The notes under the pieces are model-generated. The model saw only the letters and a list, made by a program, of their open reading frames with translations, was not told the origin of the DNA and made no database searches. From assembly GCA_021793595.1 (NCBI GenBank), contig JAJYSL010000290.1, positions 1 to 5,713 on the forward strand: DNA of 5,713 bases, written 5' to 3'. Below, piece after piece: positions 5,264 through 5,713 of this stretch. The stretch comes from Acidobacteriota bacterium. GTDB taxonomy: Bacteria > Acidobacteriota > Terriglobia > Terriglobales > Acidobacteriaceae. Each line of letters starts with the position of its first letter. Position 1 is the first letter of the stretch. The position numbers and the translations under genes were made by a program.

Positions 5264-5713
5264 TCAGTGTCTGCGGTGCGATTCCGAAGCATCATCCTCT
5301 GCGCCATAAATCAGAAAAGGTGCATCCTCGCTATAATTGGGCTCGATTCCAGGCCCCTTCAGCCGGAATAATACGGCATACTCGCCATCCACCAATTTCA
5401 ATTTGGGATTGTCCAGCGGGAAGGCCGTGGTGGCGACAAAACTGCCATCCTTTGCCTCCAGCCACCGAATTGGTTCTTCCGCAAGTCTGGACCCCTTGGC
5501 ATCGACAATCAGAAAGCTGCCCTTCCAGTCCTTCGACGGACGGTTGGCCAGTTTCCCCACCGGAGTGATACGAACCAGCGTCCAGACGATGTCTTGCGGA
5601 GTGTAAGAATGGCCTGGATCGAGTTGCAGAATACATTCGCCGGCTCTGAGATAATCCACTGCCTGAGGTTGGGCGCCGGACTTCGCTGTGAGAGGCGAGA
5701 AGACGCAGCCATT
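5264..5713 (-). CDS. Unrecognised beta-rich protein, 5' end outside the window
   Basis: On the minus strand the frame is open from the window edge to a TGA at 5266-5264, giving 149 residues. A GTG at 5659 is possible as a start, but the frame continues to the edge as NGCVFSPLTAKSGAQPQA with no stop and no ribosome binding site before the GTG, so the gene probably starts beyond 5713. The visible protein alternates hydrophobic and polar residues as in a beta sandwich (DIVWTLVRI, GSFLIVDAKGSRL, EYAVLFRLKGPG, APFLIYGAEDD) and ends in a charged, His-rich tail. The first visible Cys follows Gly and could be near a lipobox or the end of a signal peptide, but too little is present to say. No catalytic motif or known family is recognised. 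It converges on the sigma-like gene with a 58-base gap. Confidence 0.75.
   Translation of the reverse strand, partial: NGCVFSPLTAKSGAQPQAVDYLRAGECILQLDPGHSYTPQDIVWTLVRITPVGKLANRPSKDWKGSFLIVDAKGSRLAEEPIRWLEAKDGSFVATTAFPLDNPKLKLVDGEYAVLFRLKGPGIEPNYSEDAPFLIYGAEDDASESHRRH

Noticed and set aside
5509..5712. 67-residue minus-strand frame at the right edge, starting at an ATG
   Set aside because: It overlaps the coherent beta-rich frame that runs to the window edge, and its translation is Arg/Ser/Trp-rich with no family features.

Overview
The window looks like chromosomal DNA of moderately high GC from a Gram-negative-type bacterium. The best guess is Acidobacteriota (class Terriglobia). This rests on recalled resemblance: the sigma-like protein with its long RRN-RRTDLEEAL linker, and the large Ig-like exported-type protein, both resemble acidobacterial families. 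No search was possible. There are no tRNA or rRNA genes, insertion sequences, CRISPR arrays or phage genes.

Layout. (1) Bases 1-2079 (+) are the 3' end of a large gene for an unrecognised, beta-rich protein with IPT/TIG-like segments. (2) Three genes follow on the minus strand, convergent with it. In transcription order they are a REC/HD-GYP response regulator (4254-3043), a pterin-4a-carbinolamine dehydratase (2878-2603) and an 88-residue, probably beta-helical orphan protein (2463-2197). They are separated by 164 and 139 bases, so they need not form one operon; the smallest has its own good Shine-Dalgarno sequence and a possible promoter. (3) Bases 4255-4596 form a divergent, partly AT-rich control region with a 59-bp imperfect inverted repeat and alternative hairpins. 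(4) A sigma-70/ECF-like protein lies at 4597-5205 (+) and appears to lack canonical regions 2.3-2.4. (5) After a 58-base gap with a possible bidirectional terminator, the 3' end of another unrecognised beta-rich protein lies on the minus strand and runs off the right edge.

How the genes may work together. The clearest possible link is the divergent pair: a phosphoreceiver/cyclic-di-GMP phosphodiesterase regulator and a sigma-like regulator share one structured intergenic region. That could be a two-gene signalling module, but joint regulation is inferred from layout only. The dehydratase is a housekeeping pterin-recycling enzyme with no phenylalanine hydroxylase gene in view. No established defence, mobile or biosynthetic system is visible. 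The least described items are the sigma-like protein, the intergenic dyad and the 88-residue repeat protein.
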